Origin: Clostridiaceae bacterium
GTDB taxonomy: Bacteria > Bacillota > Clostridia > Lachnospirales > Lachnospiraceae
DNA: 64,000 nucleotides
Direction of reading: 5' to 3'
Assembly: GCA_902362865.1 (NCBI GenBank)
Contig: CABIYE010000005.1
Location: forward strand, 1-64,000
Shown: positions 16,924-25,655 of the stretch, piece after piece
How positions within the stretch are numbered: position 1 is the stretch's first letter
Layout of the letters: every line of letters begins with the position of its first letter
Made by a program: the position numbers and the translations under genes
Notes under the pieces: model-generated
What the model saw: the letters and a program-made list of their open reading frames with translations, nothing else
Told to the model about the DNA's origin: nothing
Database searches by the model: none

Positions 16924-17406
16924 TTACATAGATCGCTCAATCTTTAACACCTTGTACTCAATTTCTCCTGACTGGGTTTCTACAATTACACTGTCGCCTA
17001 CTTCTCGCCCAATCAGCGCCTTGCCCACCGGGGATTCATTGGATATCTTGCCCTGAAGACTGTTTGCCTCGGTAGATCCCACAATCTTAAAGTCTATTTC
17101 TTCCTCAAATTCCACATCGTATACCGTTACAGTGCAGCCTACGTTAATCTTGTCAAGATTGATTTCATCCTCCACGACTACTTCCGCATTCTTCAGAATC
17201 TTCTCTAATTCTTCAATTCTTGCCTCAATGTCACGCTGCTCATCCTTCGCCGCATCGTATTCTGCATTCTCAGACAAATCACCCTGTTCTCTTGCTTCTT
17301 TGATTTTTCCTGCTACTTCCTTACGCCTTACGACTTTCAGATTCTCCAATTCATCTTCCAGTGCCTTAAGCCCTGCATACGTAAGAAGTCTTTTTCTTTC
17401 TTCCAT
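16924..17406 (-). CDS. greA: Transcription elongation factor GreA
   Basis: A 160-residue GreA that enters the RNA polymerase secondary channel and stimulates cleavage of backtracked RNA. The N-terminal coiled coil contains LLTYAGLKALEDELENLK and, at its tip, the acidic catalytic motif in GDLSENAEYDAAKDEQ. The C-terminal globular domain has SPVGKALIGREVGDSVIVET. The start is ATG at 17406 after AAGGAG; 15 further in-frame codons upstream lie in the leader. It is transcribed from a consensus promoter at 17504-17532 together with lysS. Confidence 0.96.
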   Translation of the reverse strand: MEERKRLLTYAGLKALEDELENLKVVRRKEVAGKIKEAREQGDLSENAEYDAAKDEQRDIEARIEELEKILKNAEVVVEDEINLDKINVGCTVTVYDVEFEEEIDFKIVGSTEANSLQGKISNESPVGKALIGREVGDSVIVETQSGEIEYKVLKIERSM

Positions 17407-17503
17407 ACCCTTTCGTCTCCTTATATCTTTCATTATGTCTCTATTTTTCAAGAGGAATCCCTCTTGTCAGGTCCTTAAATAAAGATACTTTCACAATTTC
17501 ATT

Positions 17504-17532
17504 ATTATAACCAAACAGGAGGATTGTGTCAA
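17504..17532 (-). promoter_or_regulatory. Consensus sigma-A promoter of greA-lysS
   Basis: On the minus strand TTGACA (17527-17532), a spacer of exactly 17 bases, then TATAAT (17504-17509): a perfect vegetative promoter about 100 bp before the greA start. The -35 overlaps the last codons of dusB, so greA-lysS can be transcribed independently of dusB. Confidence 0.9.
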
Positions 17533-18482
17533 TATTTTTCTTCCAGAAGCTGCTCCAGTTCTTGGTAAGATTCGACCTTATTTATCTCATCCCTCAACTT
17601 GGCAGAACCGGGCATGCCTTTTGTGTACCATGCCACGTGTTTGCGCATTTCCCGGATTCCCAGATATTCCCCTTTAAATTCGATTTGAAGCCTGGCGTGC
17701 CTTAACATCGTTTCCCGAATTTCCTGTTTATCCGGTCCGGGTAATATCTCCTTCGTATCTTGATACGTTTTCAGTTCCCGGAATATCCAGGGATTGCCCC
17801 GCGCGCCCCGTCCAATCATCACACCATCGCATCCGGTCTGTTCCTGCATCTGCGCGGCCTTTCCGGCAGACGTTACGTCACCATTTCCAATGACTGGAAT
17901 CGACACGGCTTCTTTCACCCGGCGGATGATCTCCCAATCAGCCTTTCCGGAATAATATTGTTCTCTGGTGCGTCCGTGGACAGTAACCGCCGCCCCTCCG
18001 GCTTCCTCAATAATCTTCGCAATCTCCACTGCATTTATACAAGTATCGTCAAAACCTTTTCTGATCTTCACCGTCACCGGCTTATGAATTGCCCTCACCG
18101 TCTCATGAACAATCTTATACACCAACCCGGGATTTTTCATCAATGCAGAACCTTCGCCATTTTTCACTACCTTCGGAACCGGACAGCCCATATTGATGTC
18201 TAATATCTGAAATGGCAGCTCTTCAATACGTTTTGCCTGCTCACTGATAATTTTCGGATCAGAGCCAAAAAGCTGCAGGGATACCGGATATTCCTCCGGA
18301 TGAATGGAAAGGAGCGCTTTCGTATTCTTGTTATTATATTGCAGCGCTTTTGCACTAACCATTTCCATACACAAAAGCCCTGCTCCCTGCTCCTTGCACA
18401 GCAAACGAAATGGCAGGTCTGTAACTCCTGCCATCGGTGCTAAAATGTACGGATACTCTATGTTTAAATCCTTAATTCTCAT
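17529..18482 (-). CDS. dusB: tRNA-dihydrouridine synthase DusB
   Basis: An FMN-dependent enzyme that reduces uridine to dihydrouridine in tRNA. The 317-residue TIM-barrel protein shows LAPMAGVTDLPFRLLCKEQG near the N-terminus, the catalytic Cys region INMGCPVPKVVKNGEGSALM (about 95-114), VTVHGRTREQYYSGKADW, and VIGNGDV/GVMIGRGARGNPW FMN phosphate contacts. Length and motifs are normal. Its start codon lies exactly at the end of an 87-bp palindromic repeat, which also supplies the ribosome site (GAAAGGGGTG). It is downstream of coaX on the same strand. Confidence 0.94.
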   Translation of the reverse strand: MRIKDLNIEYPYILAPMAGVTDLPFRLLCKEQGAGLLCMEMVSAKALQYNNKNTKALLSIHPEEYPVSLQLFGSDPKIISEQAKRIEELPFQILDINMGCPVPKVVKNGEGSALMKNPGLVYKIVHETVRAIHKPVTVKIRKGFDDTCINAVEIAKIIEEAGGAAVTVHGRTREQYYSGKADWEIIRRVKEAVSIPVIGNGDVTSAGKAAQMQEQTGCDGVMIGRGARGNPWIFRELKTYQDTKEILPGPDKQEIRETMLRHARLQIEFKGEYLGIREMRKHVAWYTKGMPGSAKLRDEINKVESYQELEQLLEEKY

Positions 18483-18567
18483 TTGGGTACACCCCTTTCG
18501 TCAATTTGGTACACCACATTTGTTAGTTGGGGACGTAGTAAAACGTCGTTTTACTACGTCCCCAACC
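18481..18567 (-). repeat. REP/MITE-like palindromic repeat, copy A (upstream of dusB)
   Basis: An ~87-bp repeat with a near-perfect 41-base hairpin at one end (TTGGGGACGTAGTAAAA, loop CGTCG, complementary arm, 18526-18566) and a tail containing two GGTGTAC-like motifs, an AAAGGGGTG ribosome site and the dusB ATG. A second copy at 53681-53767 aligns without gaps at roughly 85% identity and ends at the tadA ATG in the same register. Such hairpins are typical of REP sequences mobilised by IS200-like (RAYT) transposases; that link is inference. The hairpin could also terminate coaX. Confidence 0.8.
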
Positions 18568-19333
18568 GTCTGTTTTTTTCATAAATAATCCGCAATCCTT
18601 CCAGTGTCAAGATGGGATCGTAAATATCAATGCTATCGGTTTCATTTGCCAGAATATTACCAAGCCCTCCGGTGGCAACTACTTTCGCATCGGTATAACC
18701 GGATTCTTCTTTTAATTTGCTAATGATATACTCTGTCTGCCCGATATAACCATACACCAGCCCTGCCTGCATACTGGAAACTGTCTCCTTTGCCAGGATG
18801 GAAGCCGGTTTTTTTATTTCAATCTCCGGAAGCATCGCCGCTCCGCCCCACAGAGCACGGGCCGACGTTCGGATTCCGGGAGCTGTCACTCCCACTCCAA
18901 AGGTTCCATCCGGCTCTACCAAGTCGTAGGTAGTGGCAGTTCCGAAGTCTACCACAATCACAGGTCCGCCATACAGATAGTAGGCTGCCACTGCATCTAC
19001 AATACGGTCCGGCCCGGTCTGGCGCGGATTCTCGGTTGCCACGCGGATACCGGTCTTAATTCCGGCGGAGACTACGATCGGCTTATGTCCGAAATATTTG
19101 ATAATTGCGCTCCCGAAGGAATGCATGATATCCGGCACAACGGAGGCAATGATAACTGCGTCAATCTCTGCCGGGTCTTCCCCTTGGTTGCGGATCAGCT
19201 CCCGCAATGTAATTCCATATTCATCCGATGTGCGGGGCTGCTTTGTCGTCATTCTGAATTTACACACCATCTTCTCGCCCCGGAAGATTCCCAGTGTTAT
19301 ATTGGTATTACCCACATCTATCGCAAGTAACAT
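18554..19333 (-). CDS. coaX: Type III pantothenate kinase
   Basis: Phosphorylates pantothenate, the first step of CoA synthesis, with an ASKHA fold. Visible motifs are [16 protein letters not shown] at the N-terminus, the substrate loop [12 protein letters not shown] (about 105-116), [13 protein letters not shown] (phosphate 2) and [12 protein letters not shown]. The length of about 259 residues is normal. The start chosen is the ATG at 19333, eight bases after GGGAGG. The last three codons (LGT) and the TAG stop come from the palindromic repeat inserted between coaX and dusB, so the native C-terminus has been replaced by a few residues. Activity should be unaffected because the core is complete. 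Confidence 0.94.
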   Translation of the reverse strand: MLLAIDVGNTNITLGIFRGEKMVCKFRMTTKQPRTSDEYGITLRELIRNQGEDPAEIDAVIIASVVPDIMHSFGSAIIKYFGHKPIVVSAGIKTGIRVATENPRQTGPDRIVDAVAAYYLYGGPVIVVDFGTATTYDLVEPDGTFGVGVTAPGIRTSARALWGGAAMLPEIEIKKPASILAKETVSSMQAGLVYGYIGQTEYIISKLKEESGYTDAKVVATGGLGNILANETDSIDIYDPILTLEGLRIIYEKNRRLGT

Positions 19334-19399
19334 ACGCATTTCCTCCCATTATATTGTAACAGTTCAGCCATAACAGCTCGAATTAGCTGCTTCACTATA

Positions 19400-19738
19400 T
19401 TACTCTGCATCCTCTCCCAGGAAAAATACCTTATAGTACATCTGCAGGGCTTCCAGAAGATCTCTCTTCTCTGTCTGGAGCTGCTTAATCTTTAAATGGC
19501 TTCCGATCTCGTCAAACATCGGATCCCCTTCTTTAGACGTCACTTCAAAACACAGTTCTCCGTTTTCTTCATATACAAGCGTAAGGATTCCCCCCACATC
19601 ATGTACATAGAGTACGCACATAATCTTCAGTTCATTCTTCACCGAATCCGGAAGTTCACTAAAATCGGGATTCAGATAATACTTCTCTTCATAAGAATTT
19701 GCTCCGCAGAGCACGATTTTCTCATCATACATAGCCAT
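19400..19738 (-). CDS. DUF6145 family protein
   Basis: A 112-residue cytoplasmic protein matching the DUF6145 pattern of Lachnospiraceae: MYDEKIVLCGANSYEEKYYL at the N-terminus, VKNELKIMCVLYVHDVGGIL in the middle, and a C-terminal helix around EKRDLLEALQMYYKVFFLGE. It has no membrane segment or catalytic motif. The gene overlaps the birA end by 14 bases and lies 67 bp ahead of coaX, so birA, this gene and coaX form one run. The consistent presence between cofactor genes suggests a house-keeping role, but the function is not known. Either ATG 1 or ATG 3 could be used. Confidence 0.8.
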   Translation of the reverse strand: MAMYDEKIVLCGANSYEEKYYLNPDFSELPDSVKNELKIMCVLYVHDVGGILTLVYEENGELCFEVTSKEGDPMFDEIGSHLKIKQLQTEKRDLLEALQMYYKVFFLGEDAE

Positions 19739-20705
19739 ATATTCCTCTCACAGATACTTCACCGGCATAAATTTCCTCAATGCTTCCGTCAGCTTTCCGC
19801 ACAATAAGCTCTCCGGTCTCATTAATCCCCAAAGCCGTGCCTCCAAATTCGTGTCCCGGCTCCAGTACCTGGATCTCTCTGTCTTTGTTGACCAGAAGAC
19901 GATTATACCTTTCCTGCAGCGGCTTCAGATCCTGTGCCTCTGCAAACATGTTATAATAGTTCTCAAAATACCTCATCACTGCTGCTGCCAAATCCGGGCG
20001 TTTCCATTTCTTACCTGTCTCTATCGCAAGAGAAGTTGCCGTTTTCTGGATTTCCTCCGGAAAACTTTCCGTATTTACATTAATTCCCACGCCAATAACA
20101 ACATGGTTAATGTAATCGATCTCTGCGCTCATCTCTGTCAGTATGCCGCAGATTTTCTTCTTATTTAGTACAATATCATTAGGCCATTTAATTCCTGCCG
20201 CCTCCCCCGTCACTTCCTGCACGGCCTCGGCAACAGCAAGCGCCATAACAAGCGTCAGCATGGGCGCCTTATCCGGCAGAAATTCCGGACGCAGCAGAAT
20301 GCTCATGTAAATACTGGCACCGGAAGGGGACTCCCATCCTCTGCCCCGGCGCCCTTTCCCGGCCGTCTGACGGTCAGACACCACCAGGGTACCATGCTTT
20401 CCCCCGGCTTCTCCAAGCTTCTTTGCCTGGATATTGGTGGAATCGGTCTCATCCATATATATAACCGGATTCCCGGCCCACTCTGTTTCAAGCCGGCTCT
20501 CAATCTCCGCCTGGGACATGACGTCCGGACTCTCTGTCAAATGGTATCCCTTATTGCGGACTGCCTCTATTTTATATCCTTCTTTTTTCAGCTGTTCTAT
20601 TACCTTCCAAACTGCAGTGCGGGAGACGTTCAGCTTATCACAAAGCTGCTGCCCGGACACATACCCTTCATTTTCCCGCAATATTGTTAGAATCTCTGTT
20701 TTCAT
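19725..20705 (-). CDS. birA: Bifunctional biotin ligase / biotin operon repressor
   Basis: Activates biotin to biotinyl-AMP, attaches it to carboxylase carrier domains, and represses biotin genes as a dimer. The 326-residue protein has an N-terminal winged helix (VSGQQLCDKLNVSRTAVWKV) and a wing at KGYHLT. The ligase domain has the biotin-binding loop GKGRRGRGWESPSGASIYMS (residues about 116-135), the KWPNDIVLN motif and VVIGVGINVNTESFP. A C-terminal SH3-like domain follows. This is the full two-function class. The next gene overlaps its end by 14 bases. Confidence 0.94.
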   Translation of the reverse strand: MKTEILTILRENEGYVSGQQLCDKLNVSRTAVWKVIEQLKKEGYKIEAVRNKGYHLTESPDVMSQAEIESRLETEWAGNPVIYMDETDSTNIQAKKLGEAGGKHGTLVVSDRQTAGKGRRGRGWESPSGASIYMSILLRPEFLPDKAPMLTLVMALAVAEAVQEVTGEAAGIKWPNDIVLNKKKICGILTEMSAEIDYINHVVIGVGINVNTESFPEEIQKTATSLAIETGKKWKRPDLAAAVMRYFENYYNMFAEAQDLKPLQERYNRLLVNKDREIQVLEPGHEFGGTALGINETGELIVRKADGSIEEIYAGEVSVRGIYGYV

Positions 20706-20714
20706 TTTCTGATT

Positions 20715-22754
20715 TTACCTGTTCCCGAGTGTTGCCACCATGATTGCCTTAATCGTGTGCAGGCGGTTCTCCGCCTCGTCAAATACCTTAGACTTCTCGC
20801 TTTCAAATACTTCCTCTGTCACTTCTTTTCCTTTATTCGCAGGCAGACAGTGAGAGAAAATTGTAGTATCCTTGCCAGTTTTCTTCATCAGCTCTGTATT
20901 GACCTGATACGGGAGAGCAAGCTTAGTTCTTTCCTGCTCCTTCTTCTCTTCACCCATAGAAAACCAAACGTCTGTATAGAGGATATCTGCGCCCTCTACC
21001 ACATCCAGCTTATCGGTTACTTCAATTGTGGAACCTGCTGCCTTCGCGTATTCTTCACATTCTTTCACCAATTCTTCATCTGGCCACAGACGTTTCGGAG
21101 CTGCAACGGCAATATTTACCCCTACTTTTGTACAGCCCACCAGAAGACTGTTAGCCACATTGTTGCGTCCATCTCCCAGATACACAAGCTTCAGCCCTTT
21201 CAGGTATCCGAAGTTCTCTTTTAATGTAAGGAAAGTTGCAAGAACCTGTGTCGGATGCCACTGGTCTGTCAGCCCGTTCCACACCGGTACTCCACTATAC
21301 GCTGCAAGTGCCTCCACGAATTCATGGTCAAAACCACGGAATTCTATTCCGTCAAACATACGTCCCAGAACACGCGCGGTGTCTTCAATACTTTCCTTCT
21401 CACCCAGCTGCAGCTCGGAACCTGCCAAGTACGTGGCTGTTCCGCCTTCATCCTGTGCTCCGATGGTAAATGCACACCTTGTCCTGGTTGACGGTTTTTC
21501 AAAAATCAGCGCAATATTCTTGCCCTTTAAACTGTCTCCCTTGATTCCCTGCTTTCTCTTTTCCTTCAATTCCTGTGCCAGATCCACCAGATAAAGAATC
21601 TCCTCCGGTGTAAAATCCTTTAGTTTCAAAAAGCTGCGTCCCTTTAAATCCATCTCATAATCCTTCCTTATCTCCATCAGCACATGGATAAAACGCGGCA
21701 GGTATGCCTGATTCTCCAGTGCCTCGTATTTTGCCTGAACTTCCGCAAGAAGTTCATCTACCGTATAGATCCGGTATTTCTGTACCCGCAAGAGCTTTGC
21801 GCCGGCTTCCAACATAGCGTAAAATAGCTCCTGCTCTGAAAATCTGCGGGGAAGCTGCAGGACAAATGCCATCTCGTTCTTCTCCCTCTCCGTCAGATTT
21901 TTTAATTTCTCTTCATAATACCACTCTTCGTGGGTTTCTTCAATATAATAAATTCTGCCGGACAAGCCATAAATCATCCGCATTGCATCATAATACCCGA
22001 TTTTCATATTCTGACGGCTGCGCCTGGCATTAAAATCCAGAATATTTCCAAGCTTTACCCTGGGGGCTATCTCATACCTCACCGCTCCCTGGGGAAGCTT
22101 TACCTTCGGCTCACGCCCCGGTCCATAAATGCGGATAGCAATGATATTTTCACACCCTCCGTCCACAAGAGAACCTACCGGGAGATTGTTGAACATACCG
22201 CCATCCATATAGCGCTTCCCATGAAGCTCTTCATTCTTGAAGCCCAACAGATAAGCGCTGGCAAGAAGATAATCTTCCAAAAGCCCTTCTGGAATATCCT
22301 CCAGACTAAGATCCAGCTCTTTCTTGTCTGTCAGCGAAAAAGTCAGCAGATTAAATGCTATCCCCGACTCGCGGATTTTCTTTTCATCAATGCATTCATG
22401 GATTAAACGCCGCAGAGGCGTAACATCCACACCGCCTTCGCCTATGATTTTCAAAAATTCATGGAAAAGTTCTTTAAACGGCAATTTATTGTCCATGAAC
22501 CGTTCCATCAGGCTGTCATCGACTTCCATAACGGCAGAATACGTCATCTCGCTCCAGATTCGCTCTGCCTGACCTAAATCCCCCATACAAATCAGGGCGC
22601 CATTCAGCGCCCCGACGGAAGTGCCAGCCACCGCGTTTATTTTCACACCGGCTTCCTTCAGCGCCTTCCATACCCCTATCTGATAAGCGCCTCTGGCTCC
22701 TCCGCCCTCCAGCGCTAATCCATATTCCTTCGATAAATCTATGACAGGTTTCAT
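20715..22754 (-). CDS. argF: Patatin-like phospholipase fused in frame to ornithine carbamoyltransferase
   Basis: A 679-residue reading frame joining two proteins that are normally separate. Residues 1-~355 form a patatin-like lipase: oxyanion loop [11 protein letters not shown] (17-27), nucleophile elbow GTSVG (44-48, Ser46) and catalytic Asp184 in DGG. From M368 ([20 protein letters not shown]) a complete 312-residue OTC follows, with carbamoyl-phosphate motif [17 protein letters not shown] and the catalytic HCLP. An AAGGAAGG ribosome-like site lies eight bases before the internal ATG (21653), so OTC may also be made alone. A one-base shift just upstream would place a TGA at that junction, which suggests the patatin stop was lost by an indel. 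OTC converts ornithine and carbamoyl phosphate to citrulline. Confidence 0.88.
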   Translation of the reverse strand: MKPVIDLSKEYGLALEGGGARGAYQIGVWKALKEAGVKINAVAGTSVGALNGALICMGDLGQAERIWSEMTYSAVMEVDDSLMERFMDNKLPFKELFHEFLKIIGEGGVDVTPLRRLIHECIDEKKIRESGIAFNLLTFSLTDKKELDLSLEDIPEGLLEDYLLASAYLLGFKNEELHGKRYMDGGMFNNLPVGSLVDGGCENIIAIRIYGPGREPKVKLPQGAVRYEIAPRVKLGNILDFNARRSRQNMKIGYYDAMRMIYGLSGRIYYIEETHEEWYYEEKLKNLTEREKNEMAFVLQLPRRFSEQELFYAMLEAGAKLLRVQKYRIYTVDELLAEVQAKYEALENQAYLPRFIHVLMEIRKDYEMDLKGRSFLKLKDFTPEEILYLVDLAQELKEKRKQGIKGDSLKGKNIALIFEKPSTRTRCAFTIGAQDEGGTATYLAGSELQLGEKESIEDTARVLGRMFDGIEFRGFDHEFVEALAAYSGVPVWNGLTDQWHPTQVLATFLTLKENFGYLKGLKLVYLGDGRNNVANSLLVGCTKVGVNIAVAAPKRLWPDEELVKECEEYAKAAGSTIEVTDKLDVVEGADILYTDVWFSMGEEKKEQERTKLALPYQVNTELMKKTGKDTTIFSHCLPANKGKEVTEEVFESEKSKVFDEAENRLHTIKAIMVATLGNR

Positions 22755-22773
22755 CCCATCATCTCCTTATCTT

Positions 22774-23715
22774 CTATTGTTCTTCCTTTGCAACCTCTGT
22801 CACTGATTTCACCAGGCCTGCGATTCCCTGAATCTCGGACGGGATAATAATCTTTGTCGCCTTGCCGTCGGCCGCCTTTTCAAATGCTTCCAGGCTCTTC
22901 ATAGTAAGGACAGCCTCATCCGCACCGGCTTCTTTCAGGAAACGGATACCATCTGCATTCGCCTGCTGAACCTTCAGGATTGCTTCTGCCTGACCTTCTG
23001 CTTCTTTAATCATTGCCTCCTTCTGCGCTTCCGCCCGAAGAATTGCCGCCTGTTTCTCCGCCTCCGCGTCCAGGATGGCAGACTCTTTCTTACCCTCTGC
23101 CACAAGAATGGTAGACTTCTTCTCACCTTCCGCCTTAAGAATTGCCTCACGGCGCTCACGTTCTGCCTTCATCTGCTTCTCCATAGCATCCTGGATTGCC
23201 GCCGGAGGAATAATATTTTTAAGTTCCACGCGGTTTACCTTAATCCCCCACGGATCCGTTGCCACATCAAGAAGCGCCCGCATCTTGGTATTAATCGTTT
23301 CTCTGGAAGTCAGCGTCTGATCAAGCTCCAGATCACCGATAATATTACGAAGTGTTGTAGCCGTCAGATTCTCAATCGCCATAATCGGATTCGCCACTCC
23401 ATAGCAGAACTGCTTCGGGTCTGTAATCTGATAGAACACCACTGTATCAATCCGCATGGTAACATTATCCTTGGTAATAACCGGCTGAGGCGGAAAATCT
23501 ACCACCTGTTCTTTTAAATCCACTCTTCTTGCAACCCTGTCAATAAACGGCATCTTGAAATGAATACCAACGCTCCATGTTGCCTGATATCCTCCAAGAC
23601 GCTCCACTACCAGCGCCTGTGCCTGGCGTACTACCTTCACACAGGAAATCAACACCAAAATTACAAATACCAAAAAAATCAATCCAATTATCGTTCCTAT
23701 AGAAATGCCTAACAT
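22774..23715 (-). CDS. SPFH/stomatin-like membrane protein (QmcA/HflC type)
   Basis: A 313-residue protein with one N-terminal membrane helix (IGTIIGLIFLVFVILVLISC), an SPFH/band-7 domain (about 30-190; QALVVERLGGYQATWSVGIH, VVDFPPQPVITKDNVTMRID), then a long Ala/Glu/Lys coiled coil (about 195-270) and a C-terminal IIPSEIQGIAGL. Such proteins form oligomeric rings that scaffold membrane microdomains or regulate proteases. It pairs with the NfeD gene two bases upstream, a conserved operon across bacteria and archaea. Its specific client is unknown. Confidence 0.88.
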   Translation of the reverse strand: MLGISIGTIIGLIFLVFVILVLISCVKVVRQAQALVVERLGGYQATWSVGIHFKMPFIDRVARRVDLKEQVVDFPPQPVITKDNVTMRIDTVVFYQITDPKQFCYGVANPIMAIENLTATTLRNIIGDLELDQTLTSRETINTKMRALLDVATDPWGIKVNRVELKNIIPPAAIQDAMEKQMKAERERREAILKAEGEKKSTILVAEGKKESAILDAEAEKQAAILRAEAQKEAMIKEAEGQAEAILKVQQANADGIRFLKEAGADEAVLTMKSLEAFEKAADGKATKIIIPSEIQGIAGLVKSVTEVAKEEQ

Positions 23716-23717
23716 AT

Positions 23718-24155
23718 CTAACCCTCCTCTTTTTCTTTGATAATGAGTTTTACTCCCTGGATTCCTTCAATCGTAACCACTGTATTTTTTGCAATGACTC
23801 CAGACGGTTCTTCCGTCTTCGCCGACCACTCCTGGCCGTTCACCTCTACCACGCCTTTGTTATGAAGCGTATCCACCTCTTCCAGAACCAGCGCCTGCTT
23901 TCCGATCAGGCTCTCTGCGTTGGTTTTCTGGCGTTCTTTATTAAAATACTTCAGAGCAATAGGGCGTGTGCTCACCAGAAGTACGATTGACACAATTGAA
24001 AAGACAGCAATCTGTACGCCTGTGCCGAAGCCTATGATTCCCATGATAAATGCGGCAAGCGCACCTCCGGCAAACCAAATGGTAGTCAGCCCCATCGTAC
24101 CGATTTCAATCACCAATAAAACAATAAAAATAAGCAGCCAATACATTGTTTCCAT
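23718..24155 (-). CDS. NfeD family membrane protein
   Basis: A 145-residue short-form NfeD: three to four N-terminal hydrophobic helices (residues 3-75, including LLIFIVLLVIEIGTMGLTTI and IAVFSIVSIVLLVSTRPIAL) and a soluble C-terminal OB fold (SLIGKQALVLEEV, NKGVVEVNGQEWSAK, VVTIEGIQGVKLIIKEKE). It lacks the serine-protease domain of the long form. NfeD OB domains contact the coiled coil of their SPFH partner, encoded immediately downstream with a two-base gap. It probably acts in membrane organisation. Confidence 0.9.
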   Translation of the reverse strand: METMYWLLIFIVLLVIEIGTMGLTTIWFAGGALAAFIMGIIGFGTGVQIAVFSIVSIVLLVSTRPIALKYFNKERQKTNAESLIGKQALVLEEVDTLHNKGVVEVNGQEWSAKTEEPSGVIAKNTVVTIEGIQGVKLIIKEKEEG

Positions 24156-24166
24156 CTCTTACCCTC

Positions 24167-24967
24167 CTAACGTCTCTGCCTTCCGGCTTCAAACATAAGA
24201 ACCGCCGCCGCAATCGCCGCATTCAAGGATTCCACCTGCCCTGCCATAGGAATCCGAACCCAGGTATCTGCAAGCTCTGCCACTTCCTGCCGCAGTCCAT
24301 TTCCCTCATTGCCAATCAGGAACGCCGTCCCTTCCCGGTACTCCGCCTCATCGTAAACGACCGTCCCTTCCAAATGTGCAGCATACGTATGAATTCCCTG
24401 CCGCTTAAGCTCCCTGACAGCTTCACAGATATCCTCCGCATACCACAGCGGCATCCGGTATACCGATCCCATGGTAGAACGAATCGTTTTCGGATTATAA
24501 ACATCCACACAATCCGCACTCATCAGAATCCCCGTCACTCCGGCAGCCTCCGCCGTACGGATGACCGTTCCCATATTACCGGGATCCTGCAAGTTATCCA
24601 GAACAAGGAAAAACGGTTTCTGCTGCTCTTTTTCTATCAACCTTTCCCACTTCTTCGCTGTTTTATTCCTCTGTCTTACCACACACATCACGCCCTGAGG
24701 TGTTTTGGTATCTGATACATATGCAAATACAGTATCCGAAAGAACCTCTTGGCGGATCTTCGCCTGTCGGCAGAGTATGTCTGTCAGCTCTTTCTCTTTC
24801 TTATAAAATCCTTCTGTCACATAGACTTCCAAAAGCAAGTCTGTCGGTACTTCCCTGAACATCCGGATCCCCTCTGCCAGAAAAACTCCCTCGTCATCCC
24901 TTGCTTTCCTTCTTTTCTTAAGATTCACAAGCCTTTTGACCTTCGGATTTGAAGTACTTGTAATCAT
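24167..24967 (-). CDS. TrmH/SpoU-family RNA 2'-O-ribose methyltransferase
   Basis: A 266-residue SPOUT methyltransferase. The N-terminal RNA-binding domain begins ITSTSNPKVKRLVNLKKRRK and contains FLAEGIRMFREV. The knotted catalytic domain has LVLDNLQDPGNMGTVIRTAE (motif 1), FLIGNEGNGL (motif 2) and IPMAGQVESLNAAIAAAVLM (motif 3). This is the 23S rRNA G2251/ TsnR-like architecture, but the exact target base cannot be read. The start is ATG at 24967, five bases after the ktrA stop, with GGAAAGGA upstream. It shares a run with the Ktr genes, possibly by read-through. Confidence 0.88.
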   Translation of the reverse strand: MITSTSNPKVKRLVNLKKRRKARDDEGVFLAEGIRMFREVPTDLLLEVYVTEGFYKKEKELTDILCRQAKIRQEVLSDTVFAYVSDTKTPQGVMCVVRQRNKTAKKWERLIEKEQQKPFFLVLDNLQDPGNMGTVIRTAEAAGVTGILMSADCVDVYNPKTIRSTMGSVYRMPLWYAEDICEAVRELKRQGIHTYAAHLEGTVVYDEAEYREGTAFLIGNEGNGLRQEVAELADTWVRIPMAGQVESLNAAIAAAVLMFEAGRQRR

Positions 24968-24971
24968 TCCT

Positions 24972-25619
24972 TTATTCCTTTCCAAATTCCCGCAGCGCCA
25001 GATTCGTCCCAATTAAAATCAATATCATTTCCTCCTGAAGCGGCATATCCGGATCCGGATTGACCTCTGTCTTGCCCTGAAGGGTATACCCGACCACACT
25101 CACATCATGCCGCTTCCTTACATCCAGCTCACGCAGTGTCCTGCCAACCCATTTCTTCGGCACCGCAGTCTCCACAACACTGCATTCCGGCGAGAGCGTA
25201 ATCCAGTCTGCGAAATCTGCAGATACCAGATTCTTCGCCACCCTGGCTCCCATCTCCCGCTCCGGGTAGACAATGGCATCCGCTCCAATCTTTCGAAGAA
25301 TTGTAGCATGTATCTCATTTTGCGCCTTGGCAAGCACATACGGAACGCCCTCTTCCTTCGCAAGCATAGTTGCCATAATACTCGCCTCCATATTTTCCGA
25401 AATTGCAATAATTGCTCCATCCAGATTTCTTGTACCGATAGAATGCATCAACTCCGGGTCCGTAATATCTCCCTTCACTGCATAAGATACGGAATCTGCG
25501 ATTTCCTGAATACGTTCCATAGAACCATCCGCCACAACTACCTCGCAGCCCAGGTTCTGAAGCGTGATTGCCACACTGATTCCAAAATTCCCCAATCCAA
25601 ATACTGCAAACTGCTTCTT
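24972..25619 (-). CDS. KtrA/TrkA-type potassium channel regulatory subunit
   Basis: A 215-residue cytoplasmic RCK protein that gates the partner K+ channel in response to nucleotide. The N-terminal Rossmann fold has GLGNFG at residues 9-14 and an acidic strand end VVVADGS. ISENMEASIMATMLAKEEGV and YVLAKAQNEIHATILRKIGA follow, and the C-terminal RCK-C domain starts near VVETAVPKKWVGRTLRELDV. It has a single RCK unit, as in KtrA rather than duplicated TrkA. The start chosen is ATG at 25619 (MKKQFAVF); a TTG eleven codons upstream is possible. It follows the pore gene in a four-gene operon with a two-component system. Confidence 0.88.
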   Translation of the reverse strand, partial: KKQFAVFGLGNFGISVAITLQNLGCEVVVADGSMERIQEIADSVSYAVKGDITDPELMHSIGTRNLDGAIIAISENMEASIMATMLAKEEGVPYVLAKAQNEIHATILRKIGADAIVYPEREMGARVAKNLVSADFADWITLSPECSVVETAVPKKWVGRTLRELDVRKRHDVSVVGYTLQGKTEVNPDPDMPLQEEMILILIGTNLALREFGKE

Positions 25620-25655
25620 CATACTTTCTATTACCCTTTCTTTCTCCGACAATCT

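Noticed and set aside
25652-25652. TTG as start of the KtrA-like gene
   Set aside because: The ATG eleven codons downstream begins the conserved MKKQFAVFGLGNFG; the longer N-terminus has no counterpart in the family.
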